This document shows, piece by piece, positions 8,198 to 16,256 of a DNA stretch of 64,000 nt. The notes under the pieces are model-generated. The model did not search any database. It worked only from the letters and a program-made list of their open reading frames with translations, and had not been told where the DNA came from. The position numbers and the translations under genes were made by a program. Position 1 is the first letter of the stretch. Every line of letters begins with the position of its first letter. Source of the stretch: Arthrospiribacter ruber (GTDB taxonomy: Bacteria; Bacteroidota; Bacteroidia; Cytophagales; Cyclobacteriaceae); the NCBI RefSeq assembly GCF_019343195.1, contig NZ_RPHB01000002.1, forward strand, positions 124,001 through 188,000, in the 5' to 3' direction.

Positions 8198-10258
8198 ATG
8201 AAAGCAACCTCTACAAACCTTTTAACCGTCCTTAAAGGACCAAAACAATTTGTAATCCCGATTTATCAGCGAACGTATAGCTGGCAATTATCACAATGTA
8301 AACAATTACTGTATGATATTTTACGAGCAGGAAATAATAAATCTGTTTCAGGTCATTTTGTGGGATCCGTTGTTTATTTTCAGGAGAGCATTTATAATAC
8401 CACGGATGTGCCACAATTGCTTATTATCGATGGACAACAGCGAGTAACCACCGTTAGTTTAATTGTTTTAGCATTATCGGAGTTCCTAAAGAATAATGAA
8501 ATAGAGATAGAAACCAATGCTTCAAAGCTAAAAAACTATTACCTTTTGAATGCGGACGAAGATAATGAGTTAAGATATAAGCTTTTGCTAACCAGAAAGG
8601 ATAAAGAGACTTATTTAAGTCTTCTGAATGATCTTCCATTGCCGGAGAAATATTCTCAACGGGTTTTTGAAAACTATCAATTTTTTAGGGAAAACATTAA
8701 CAGAGAAAACGTCAATGCATTATATAACGGTATAATGAAGTTGTTTGCTGTAGATGTTACGCTCGAAAAGGGTAAAGATAATCCGCAGCTTATCTTCGAG
8801 AGTATGAATTCCACCGGTTTAGATTTGTCTCAAGCGGATCTTATTCGTAATTATATCTTAATGGGACAAGAGATCCAGACCCAAACGAGGTTGTATGAAA
8901 AGTATTGGTACCCGATGGAACAAAACTATGGAAACGATTATGTAGCATTTTTCGATCGATTTATGCGGGACTACCTTTCTACGAAGACGGGTGTTATACC
9001 AAATATTAATCTTGTTTACAATGCATTCAAATCCTATGCGAATGGATTGTTGATAGAAGATATTGTAGCGGATATCACAGAGTACGCCTCTTATTATGCC
9101 AACATGGTATTGCTGAAAGAAAAGGATCCAGACTTATTGAAAGCATTTAAAAACTTGAAAGAACTACGTGTAGATGTGTCTTATCCATTCTTACTGGCTG
9201 TGTATAATGATTACAGCAAGCAAGTGATCGATAAAAGAGGCTTTTTAGCTGTCTTGCAATTAGTGGAAAATTATGTTTTTCGAAGAGCGATTTGTGGAAT
9301 TGCTACCAACAGTCTGAACAAAACTTTTCTCACACTATATAAATCCGTCAATAAATTGGATTATTTGGGTAGCCTTTCTGCTACGATGCAACTCTTTAAC
9401 GGTTACAAGAGGTTTCCGAACGACAGTGAATTTATCCGTGAAATTAAAGTGAAAGATCTATATAATTTCCGATCAAAAACTTACTTCCTCAGCAGAGTGG
9501 AAAATTACCGGCGAAAAGAATGGGTGCCTATCAGTGAGTACACTATAGAACATATACTTCCGCAGAATGAAAATCTCAAACTCGAATGGCAGCAGATGCT
9601 GGGTGAAAACTGGAAAGAAATACAAAATACTTGGTTGCATACATTGGGCAACCTGACATTGACAGGCTACAATTCGGAACTGAGTGATCGTCCGTTTCAA
9701 AAAAAGAAAACGATTGAAGGTGGATTTAATCAATCGCCACTTAACTTGAATAATTACCTAAGAACGGTGGAAGAATGGAATGAAATTCATATTCAGGAAA
9801 GAGCTGGTCAATTAGCTGAAATCGCAACTAACGTTTGGAAATATCCTAACCTGTCAGAAGAGGTGTTAACAAGATATGTTGAACAAGAAAGGCGAGTTGC
9901 AAATGAATATACTATAAGTGATTATGAATATCTGTCTGGCGAAATGCTAATCGTCTTTCACGAGTTGAGGAAGCGGATTCTGGAATTGGATGGTTCTGTC
10001 AAAGAAGAGTTCAAAAAGCTTTATATCGCTTATAAAACATCTACAAATTTTGTTGACATTGTTCCGCAAAAATCTCGTCTTAGATTATCTTTAAATATGC
10101 CTTTTAGTGAGTTGATAGATCCTGAAAATATATGTAAGGATGTTACGGATCTTGGACGGTGGGGTAACGGAGATGTAGAATTAGGGGTAGCCTCAATTGA
10201 AGAAGTATCTAAAGTTATGGGATTCATCCAGCAGGCTTTAGATTATCAGGAACAATAA
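8198..10258 (+). CDS. GmrSD-like DUF262/DUF1524 protein with a DUF5655-like tail
   Basis: The ATG at 8198, 5 bp after the response-regulator stop, gives 686 residues starting MKATSTNLL; a TTG further upstream would overlap that gene. The N-terminal DUF262 domain has the ParB/Srx-like motif IDGQQR (about 77-82). The DUF1524 HNH region has EHILPQ (from residue 451) and LGNLTLTGYN (N485). The last 100 residues, with LYIAYKTSTNF and DLGRWGNGD, match DUF5655, a frequent tail of such proteins. Family knowledge: GmrSD enzymes are NTP-dependent type IV restriction enzymes cutting modified DNA. Here it is the last gene of the restriction operon and may be its modified-DNA arm or the effector of the phosphorelay. 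Confidence 0.92.
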   Translation: MKATSTNLLTVLKGPKQFVIPIYQRTYSWQLSQCKQLLYDILRAGNNKSVSGHFVGSVVYFQESIYNTTDVPQLLIIDGQQRVTTVSLIVLALSEFLKNNEIEIETNASKLKNYYLLNADEDNELRYKLLLTRKDKETYLSLLNDLPLPEKYSQRVFENYQFFRENINRENVNALYNGIMKLFAVDVTLEKGKDNPQLIFESMNSTGLDLSQADLIRNYILMGQEIQTQTRLYEKYWYPMEQNYGNDYVAFFDRFMRDYLSTKTGVIPNINLVYNAFKSYANGLLIEDIVADITEYASYYANMVLLKEKDPDLLKAFKNLKELRVDVSYPFLLAVYNDYSKQVIDKRGFLAVLQLVENYVFRRAICGIATNSLNKTFLTLYKSVNKLDYLGSLSATMQLFNGYKRFPNDSEFIREIKVKDLYNFRSKTYFLSRVENYRRKEWVPISEYTIEHILPQNENLKLEWQQMLGENWKEIQNTWLHTLGNLTLTGYNSELSDRPFQKKKTIEGGFNQSPLNLNNYLRTVEEWNEIHIQERAGQLAEIATNVWKYPNLSEEVLTRYVEQERRVANEYTISDYEYLSGEMLIVFHELRKRILELDGSVKEEFKKLYIAYKTSTNFVDIVPQKSRLRLSLNMPFSELIDPENICKDVTDLGRWGNGDVELGVASIEEVSKVMGFIQQALDYQEQ

Positions 10259-10266
10259 TATCTATC

Positions 10267-10719
10267 TCAAACATCCGGAAGACCTTGATGTCTCCGGATG
10301 TTTTGAAATGATTCGGCCAACCATCCCATTAAAGTTTTCATTTGGATAAAATCGATGAATACTTGGTCTGAATTTATATCTCCGCCATAACGGAAAATTG
10401 TGCCATAAGGATCAAACGTGTCGAAAGTCAAGATAATATTTGTAAACCAATCGGGACAGTCCTGATCGTATTTTTCTTTGAAACTTTTCTTAAATTTTTC
10501 GAAGAGTGTTTTTAGATTATGAGTTTGCTTAGCCGAGCCAAACACAGACTTTAAATATAACTCTGTTGCATGTCGGTAATTGTATACAGCTGGACAAAAC
10601 AGATCCCATGGCGCTTCATTCTTAAGTGCAATATCTATTAATTGATCACCGGCCAATTTGTAGGAGTTTGCAAGATGAAAGTATCCATCCGACCAACCCC
10701 ATCTTTTATGGGATTGATT
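10267..10719 (-). pseudogene. HEPN-like domain protein, 5' end lost at an IS66 remnant
   Basis: The frame encodes a coherent domain with YRHATELYLK followed by THNLKTLFEKF, the pattern of HEPN helical proteins. Coding-like sequence continues upstream of the nearest possible start (TTG at 10656) through WSDGYFHLANSYK and then meets a stop at 10720-10722, which is also the stop of an IS66 transposase fragment in the same frame. No ATG exists between. The natural N-terminus was probably lost when the insertion sequence arrived, although translation from the TTG would still give 129 residues. It is convergent with the restriction operon, 9 bp from its end. Confidence 0.65.
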
Positions 10720-11025
10720 TTATTTGGGACGGTATTCTTCCCAGTTTGAAGGCAGAAGTTGATAAAGGTCTTTTTGCTTATGTGACTGAATTCTTTCGAA
10801 CACATACTTTAGCCAATCGAACTCGTTGATTTTATTCTTTTTGTAGCTTGCCATGAAGGAGTACATGGCAGGGGTCATTTTGCCTGCCTGATGGGATCCG
10901 GCAAAAAGGTAGGCCTTTCGTCCAATTGCCAGGCGGCGAACTGAATTTTCCACAAGGTTGTTATCGATTTCCATCTGTCCGTGCAGGGCATAGGCACAAT
11001 TCCACAATAATTGAACATATTGCAC
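10720..11025 (-). mobile_element. IS66-family transposase C-terminal fragment
   Basis: The last 101 residues of an IS66-type transposase. The segments HGQMEIDNNLVENSVRR, LAIGRKAYLFAGSH and a C-terminal helix YVFERIQ are diagnostic of the conserved C-terminal part of that family. A complete IS66 transposase is about 500 residues, so most of the gene, the accessory orfs and the left end are gone. It is a dead remnant that truncates the neighbouring HEPN gene. Confidence 0.85.
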
Positions 11026-11175
11026 AGAATGCCTCCGCTAAAGCCATGCACAACTTGTTCCGACCCATCGGGATTGCCAAGTTGCGCCAGCCAACACACA
11101 AACCAAAACTTGGCAAAGAGTATGTTTTTCCCAACGCTAACTGAAAAGCAGAACGAAAAGGAACAACGAAGGTAC

Positions 11176-11703
11176 AATCGAGGTACTGTCTTAAATTCCA
11201 AGTAATTTCTAAAGGCTTTTATTAAATTTACAATAGCGATAAGAGGGATTCAGGCGATTCGTTGGAGGAAAGTTCATCTACTGTAGGACTGATTTTCTCC
11301 GGTTTTAAGCTTACAGGGTCTGGCTTTGGATTTCCTGGATCATTTAAGGCATTTACTTTTTCTGGATTAGGTAAATCCCCTATTGAGAACCAAAGGATCC
11401 GGAATATCTCCCCTCCTATTTTTGGGGGTCAAAATCGGCCAGAATATTCAATGAAATAAAAATCCCATTAACAACCTTGATTTTTGGTAGATATAATTTA
11501 CTTTTAGTAGTTAATGATCAGTCCCTGTAAAATCGTGAGGATTATTTTGGAATAAGAAAGTAGAATACTCCACCTAAAATTAAAAGTTGCAGTAGTTTGA
11601 ATTACCCTTTAAGAACTCCTTCCGGGGAGTTCTTTTTATTGAAAGGGACTGGTAAAATTACCTTGTATGGGGTATTTTATTGGAGTGGAGTAATGGTAGG
11701 AGA
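11176..11703 (+). repeat. Long dispersed repeat, family A copy 1 (full length)
   Basis: One of about ten copies in this window. It opens with AATCGAGGTACTGTCTTAAA, has the core GGCGATTCGTTG and the block AAGGATCCGGAATATCTCCC, and then a 3' extension shared only with copy 2: TTGATTTTTGGTAGATATAA, a hairpin terminator and a GGTAAAATTACC segment. No protein is recognisable in it. It lies upstream of the methyltransferase cargo gene. Confidence 0.85.
11611..11640 (+). terminator. Rho-independent terminator-like hairpin inside repeat A1
   Basis: A 9-bp stem AAGAACTCC/GGAGTTCTT with a short loop, followed by a T-rich run. The same hairpin recurs in repeat A2 at 13877-13905, with one change that keeps the stem. 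Confidence 0.7.
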
Positions 11704-11708
11704 TTGGT

Positions 11709-11918
11709 CTTATACTTTTTGCCTTGATGCAAAAAGTAACAAAAAGATCAAGAATTCCGAATTCCCGAAAAAAATCGGGACAGGCTCTATCCACGCTCAA
11801 GGCCTTCGCCGGCCCGGTCGGAATTCGTTCCCGCCCTCCAAAGTTTCAATTTACAGTTAAAAGTAAAGTTGAGGGTTTGGTTCTTAAGGTTAAACTTGCA
11901 AAGATCCGGATACTTTTT
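11709..11918 (+). repeat. Dispersed repeat R2, copy 1
   Basis: About 200 bp shared with 33726-33905. It starts with the inverted repeat CTTTTTGCCTTGATGCAAAAAG (arms CTTTTTGC/GCAAAAAG), contains CTATCCACGCTCAAGGCCT and CGCCGGCCCGGTCG, and ends near AACTTGCAAAGATCCGGATA. It has no coding potential that I recognise. Confidence 0.75.
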
Positions 11919-12010
11919 GATTGTATTTCTAATAAGAAATTCTCAATTCTTCCACTTTTATTCTATAATGCCAAATATTTTAACAATTTTAAGTCAGTTT
12001 ATGGTAAAAT

Positions 12011-12026
12011 TACCCTGTACAGGGTA
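12011..12026. other. Perfect 16-bp palindrome
   Basis: TACCCTGTACAGGGTA is fully self-complementary. It is preceded by GGTAAAAT and followed by TTTTATGGG. Imperfect versions in the same setting occur at the ends of repeats A1, A2 and A8. Confidence 0.7.
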
Positions 12027-12382
12027 TTTTATGGGTGAGGGGAAATGGGTAAGTTTGGGGATGGGAGATTTCTATTGTAATAACGGAAAGCATAATGTTA
12101 CCTGCAATTAAAACCACAATCTCGTATAGCATTATTCAAAAATTTCTATCTTTACATTCTGTTTTACTAAAATAACATATTATCTGTGTCCTTCTCAAAA
12201 GGATAAACTCAACAAAACGAGTATTTAACGCATAGAAATCATCCGATTTTTTAATGCACAGATAATCATATCCAGTTATTTCATCAAATTTTAAACAATA
12301 GCGATTGATTGTAAATCGATTGCTTTATCACGGTACAAACTGCTCTGCATTTCAGATCGTGATGATAATTCAGTGATTAAAA
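12027..12382. other. Gene-free stretch before the methyltransferase
   Basis: AT-rich, with stops in all frames. It includes TATCTTTA-like sequence near 12145 that could be a Bacteroidota -7 box, but nothing firm. Confidence 0.4.
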
Positions 12383-13222
12383 ATGAATAGTAAACAGTTA
12401 ATAAGCAGAAACATCGAAGTGTTTTACAATAAAGTGTCAGAAGAAACCAGACTTGATAAAGGAATGGGAGTATTTGAATTTGAAAGAATTAAAACGCTCA
12501 TAGAAAAATATATTCCTTCTTCATCTTCAACAATAATTGATATTGGTGGTGGAACGGGAAAATATTCTAAATGGCTTGCCGAAAAAGGGCATCAGGTTCA
12601 TTTGGTAGAACCAGTTGCCAAACATATTAAATTGGCTCAAAACAGGACTAATAAATTGAAAAATAAGTTTTCTGTTCACTTTGGTGAATCACGAAAATTG
12701 GAATTCCCTAATAATTTTGCAGACCTTATAATTTTACACGGACCTCTTTACCATCTTCAAAAAAAGGAAGACAGAGATTTAACCATTTGCGAAGCAAAAA
12801 GAGTCCTAAAAAATAACGGAATTATTTTGGGTTTTGCAATTAACTATACTGCATCAACTTTAGTAGGTCTTCTAAATGGTCTAATTCACAAAAGACCATT
12901 TTTTGAAATGTGCAGGGAGGAATTAACAACGGGAATTCATAATCCACCAGATGATTTTCCTTGGCTTTTGGCTGAGGCATATTACCATAAACCTGAACAG
13001 TTAAAAAACGAGTTTTTAAATCAAGAGTTAACCCATCTTAATACTTACGCTGTTGAAGGTATGGCTTGGTTGGACAAAGATTACTTTACCAATATGATGG
13101 ATGACAAAAAACAGAAAACATTATTAGAACTTATACAAGTTACAGAAAACGACAGTTATCTATTACCTTTTAGTCCACATATGATGATAGCAGTTAAAAA
13201 ACAAATGAGTTATGGAAAATAA
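12383..13222 (+). CDS. Class I SAM-dependent methyltransferase
   Basis: A 279-residue soluble protein with a Rossmann-fold SAM-binding motif I IDIGGGTGKYS (about residues 54-63) followed by the acidic residue at VEP, and a post-I motif around LIILHGPLYHL. The substrate cannot be read from sequence; small-molecule methyltransferases of this type often act as cargo of mobile gene cassettes. It overlaps the small downstream gene by 11 bp, so the two form one cargo unit between repeats A1 and A2. Confidence 0.85.
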   Translation: MNSKQLISRNIEVFYNKVSEETRLDKGMGVFEFERIKTLIEKYIPSSSSTIIDIGGGTGKYSKWLAEKGHQVHLVEPVAKHIKLAQNRTNKLKNKFSVHFGESRKLEFPNNFADLIILHGPLYHLQKKEDRDLTICEAKRVLKNNGIILGFAINYTASTLVGLLNGLIHKRPFFEMCREELTTGIHNPPDDFPWLLAEAYYHKPEQLKNEFLNQELTHLNTYAVEGMAWLDKDYFTNMMDDKKQKTLLELIQVTENDSYLLPFSPHMMIAVKKQMSYGK

Positions 13223-13418
13223 AGATAGATATCACAACGCTTTAATAGAGAATGATGGTCAATTAAATGAAATTGACCTTGGAGAAAAATTTGGTCTGGA
13301 CGAAAATGAAACAAGAAAAATAATTGTTCAACTTCTTTCCGAGCATAGGATTGAATTCGAAGAAAACAAAGCTTGCAACTATAGGGTATTGAAAAAACCG
13401 AAAAAAAACGGCAGGTAA
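13212..13418 (+). CDS. Small winged-helix-like protein
   Basis: 68 residues. The sequence LNEIDLGEKFGLDENETRKIIVQLLSEHRIEF has the helix-turn-helix pattern of a small winged helix, with a basic tail. It is translationally coupled to the methyltransferase. Its stop codon TAA lies at the very start of repeat A2. The function is unknown. Confidence 0.7.
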   Translation: MENKDRYHNALIENDGQLNEIDLGEKFGLDENETRKIIVQLLSEHRIEFEENKACNYRVLKKPKKNGR

Positions 13419-13978
13419 TCGAGGCACTTTCTTAAATTCCAAGTAATTTTTAAAGGTTTTTATTGAGATTAAAATAGTGAAAAGAGGGCTTCAGGCGATT
13501 CGTTGCAGGGAAGTTCATCTACTGTAAGACTGGTATTCTTAGGTGCTAAGCTTACAAGATCTGACATTGGCTTTCCTGGATCATTCCGAGCTTTTAATTT
13601 TCTGGATTTGATAAATCCCCTCCCCCATTGAGAACCAAAAGATCCGGAATATCTCCCCTTCTATTTTTGGGGGTCAATCCCGATGCTCGGGACAGGTTAT
13701 CAGCCGGAATATCCATTAGAAATGAAAAAACCGTTAATAACCTTGATTTTTGGTAGATATAATTTATTTTTAGTAGTTTATAATTAGTCCCTGTAAAATC
13801 GTGCGGATTATTTTGGAATAAGAAAGTAGAGTACCCCTCCTAAAATTGATAGTAGCAGAAGTTTGAATTACCCTTAAAGAACTCCTTCCAGGAGTTCTTT
13901 TTATTAAAAGGATTGGTAAAATTACCTTGTATGGGGTATTATTTGGGCGAGGGGGAATGGGTAGGTTTGGGGAAATGT
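13418..13978 (+). repeat. Long dispersed repeat, family A copy 2 (full length)
   Basis: Matches copy 1 along its whole length, including the terminator-like hairpin (13877-13905) and the terminal GGTAAAATTACC segment. It begins within the stop codon of the preceding gene and is followed about 60 bp later by the boundary of the next cargo. An inserted CCCGATGCTCGGG hairpin near 13679 is specific to this copy. Confidence 0.85.
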
Positions 13979-14076
13979 GAGTTTAGATGATATTATTAAA
14001 ACATGCCGAAATGGAATGCTATCCGCTATTGTGGAAAGTAATTGTTGGCGGTAATTTTAAGAGGACACAGCAAACA

Positions 14077-14619
14077 ATGAAACTACATATATTTGGGGCA
14101 TCAGGAAGTGGAGTAACAACGTTAGGAAAGTTATTAGCTGACAAATTAGGCATAGAATATTTTGACAGTGATGACTATTTTTGGATAAAGACAGAGCCAC
14201 CTTTCACTCAAAGACGAGACCCAAACGAAAGAAACCAACTTATTTCCAAGGACTTGAGTGAAACTGAAAATTGGATATTAGGCGGCTCAATTATTCAGTG
14301 GGGAGATAATTTATTTCCTGATTTTGACTTGATAGTATTCTTGTATCTACCACAAGAGATTAGAATTGAACGGCTTAAAAAACGGGAATTGGAGAGGTAC
14401 GGAGACGTTATCTATACTGATGAAAATAGAGTAAAGCAGTTTAATGAATTTATTGCTTGGGCAAAAGATTACGACAATACTACAGGACTTGCTAACAGAA
14501 CCTTAAAAGCTCACAAGGATTGGTTAGAACGGAGAAAAAATCCTGTTTTGCAAATTGTGGGAAACCAGACCTTGGACGAACTAATAAATATGAAGATAGT
14601 AACACCTGACGACAGATGA
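14077..14619 (+). CDS. P-loop kinase-like protein (adenylate-kinase type fold)
   Basis: The ATG at 14077 gives 180 residues with the Walker A motif GASGSGVTT (about 7-15) directly at the N-terminus; an upstream in-frame start would add residues encoded by the cassette border. A lid-like arginine cluster (RIERLKKRELERYG) is present. The fold is that of small nucleotide or shikimate-type kinases; the substrate is unknown. It is a single-gene cargo between repeats A2 and A3, and matching inverted sequences flank it (near 14045 and 14622). Confidence 0.82.
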   Translation: MKLHIFGASGSGVTTLGKLLADKLGIEYFDSDDYFWIKTEPPFTQRRDPNERNQLISKDLSETENWILGGSIIQWGDNLFPDFDLIVFLYLPQEIRIERLKKRELERYGDVIYTDENRVKQFNEFIAWAKDYDNTTGLANRTLKAHKDWLERRKNPVLQIVGNQTLDELINMKIVTPDDR

Positions 14620-14630
14620 AAACTACCGCC

Positions 14631-14882
14631 AATCGAGGTACTGTCTTAAATTCCAGGTAATTTTTAAAGGTTTTTATTGAATATGCAGTTGTGAAAAGAG
14701 GGCTTCAGGCGATTCGCTGCACGGAAGTTAATTTACTTTGGAACTGGTTTTCTCCGGACCTAAGCTTAGAAGGTCTGGCTTTGGGTTTTCAGGATCATTT
14801 CAGGCATTTGCTTTTTCTGGATTTGATAAATCCCCTCCCCCATTGAGAACCAAAGGATCCGGAATATCTCCCCTCCTATTTT
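14631..14882 (+). repeat. Long dispersed repeat, family A copy 3 (short form)
   Basis: About 250 bp, from AATCGAGGTACTGTC to CTCCCCTCCTATTTTA. It lacks the 3' extension seen in copies 1 and 2. It starts 11 bp after the kinase stop and ends 20 bp before the next gene. Confidence 0.85.
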
Positions 14883-14902
14883 AGAAAGATTAAGGTTATA
14901 GA

Positions 14903-16213
14903 ATGTTTAACAAATCCATACATATCATTCCCGAATCAATTCTTGGTACCTCTAAATTTAAAAAATTCAAGGGGTCAGGTGTATTGGCAAAAGACAAGAT
15001 ATCTGAAAATATTTCCTTTGAGCTTTTATGTTTTCCTACTGGGGTATTAATTTGGTTTAATACATCGAAATTCAAATCTGGCGATTTTGAATGGGCTGAA
15101 TTTTCTGGTGAATTGGAAAATGGACAGTCATGTAAAGGACAAATTGCACATGATTTTCAATCAATTAACAATGATGTTGTAGCATTATGCCATACCTTAA
15201 CAATCGGTGAAATAGGATCCATACAAAAAGTATCAACAAAGTTAATAGGAGTATATATTCCCTTTTCCCTTGATTGCGAACATGAAGGAATTAAGATAAT
15301 TATTCAAACCACTAAACATTCTAAATCAACAGCAAGAAGGACTCAAATCTTAACAGGAGCTATTTTAGAAGGAAATGAAGTAGTATTAGAGGGTGATAAT
15401 ATAGCTATTGATACTGCAAATGATCTGTTAAGAAAGCTGTGCATTTTGATTAGACCTTTGATCTGCGGCCAAGCTTTCTATAGAGCCTTAACAATAAATG
15501 ATACCCAACTGGTGTATTTAAATAAATATACTTCTGGAGAATTTTTTGGAGGAGATTATAAAATGTTAGAAAGAAAAAGCGACTATTTAAAGTATTTTAA
15601 TCAGGGACTATTAAAACTGGATCAACTAAATACATTTGATTTTGAAAGCATCAATGATATTGGACATACATTAGCGATCGCATCATCCACTAAACTTATA
15701 GAGTTGAAATTAACAACTTTAATTATTTCTCTAGAAAGACTTGGAAGTGAAAGGCTAAGAGAAAAGACAAATAAAGAAAATACTTGGGAGGTTTTGTGTG
15801 ACAACCTAAAGTCACTTAAACTTGAGTTGAAAGGAATATCAAAAGAACATTTTGAAAATAATTCTACTGCTTTTAATGAATCTCAAAAATCCAATATTCT
15901 GGATAGTATCTCAAAAATAACAGCATGGGATGAGATTTTTAAAAGAAAAATCAACAACCATTTTTTACGAAATAATTGGGATGTTTCCCTTGACTTGAAA
16001 GAATTAAAAACCATCAGAGATGAACTGATGCATAGTGGAAAGTTACCTGAAACTATTTCATCAGGACAAGCCTATGATTTATCCAAAAAGCTTGAGTTAT
16101 ATTTATTTATCCATGTTTTGGATATTTTAGATGTTGAAGCTCTAATACATACCAACTGGAAAGGTTGGTTAAAATTTGATCATAAATCAAAATACAAACG
16201 AGGAAATCAATAA
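14903..16213 (+). CDS. ApeA-like protein with a C-terminal HEPN motif
   Basis: 436 residues. The N-terminal about 220 residues are a beta-rich domain without a clear match. The C-terminal half is helical and ends with RDELMH, an R-x4-H motif characteristic of HEPN ribonuclease domains, followed by a hydrophobic helix LYLFIHVLDILDV. The arrangement resembles ApeA-type antiphage proteins, which is family knowledge; the match is by pattern only. It sits alone between repeat A3 and a DUF4062 gene. Confidence 0.65.
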   Translation: MFNKSIHIIPESILGTSKFKKFKGSGVLAKDKISENISFELLCFPTGVLIWFNTSKFKSGDFEWAEFSGELENGQSCKGQIAHDFQSINNDVVALCHTLTIGEIGSIQKVSTKLIGVYIPFSLDCEHEGIKIIIQTTKHSKSTARRTQILTGAILEGNEVVLEGDNIAIDTANDLLRKLCILIRPLICGQAFYRALTINDTQLVYLNKYTSGEFFGGDYKMLERKSDYLKYFNQGLLKLDQLNTFDFESINDIGHTLAIASSTKLIELKLTTLIISLERLGSERLREKTNKENTWEVLCDNLKSLKLELKGISKEHFENNSTAFNESQKSNILDSISKITAWDEIFKRKINNHFLRNNWDVSLDLKELKTIRDELMHSGKLPETISSGQAYDLSKKLELYLFIHVLDILDVEALIHTNWKGWLKFDHKSKYKRGNQ

Positions 16214-16256
16214 TTTGTATTTTTTTTAACAGAAACTCCTTAGCAAATAAAATCAA

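Noticed and set aside
10875-11201. Cys-rich open frame on the reverse strand
   Set aside because: It is another frame of the IS66 transposase fragment and its flank, with no coding character.
11176-14882. Classical integron attC sites
   Set aside because: The repeat is 250-560 bp, lacks a convincing RYYYAAC/GTTRRRY core pair and no integron integrase is in the window; it is kept as a cassette-like repeat only.
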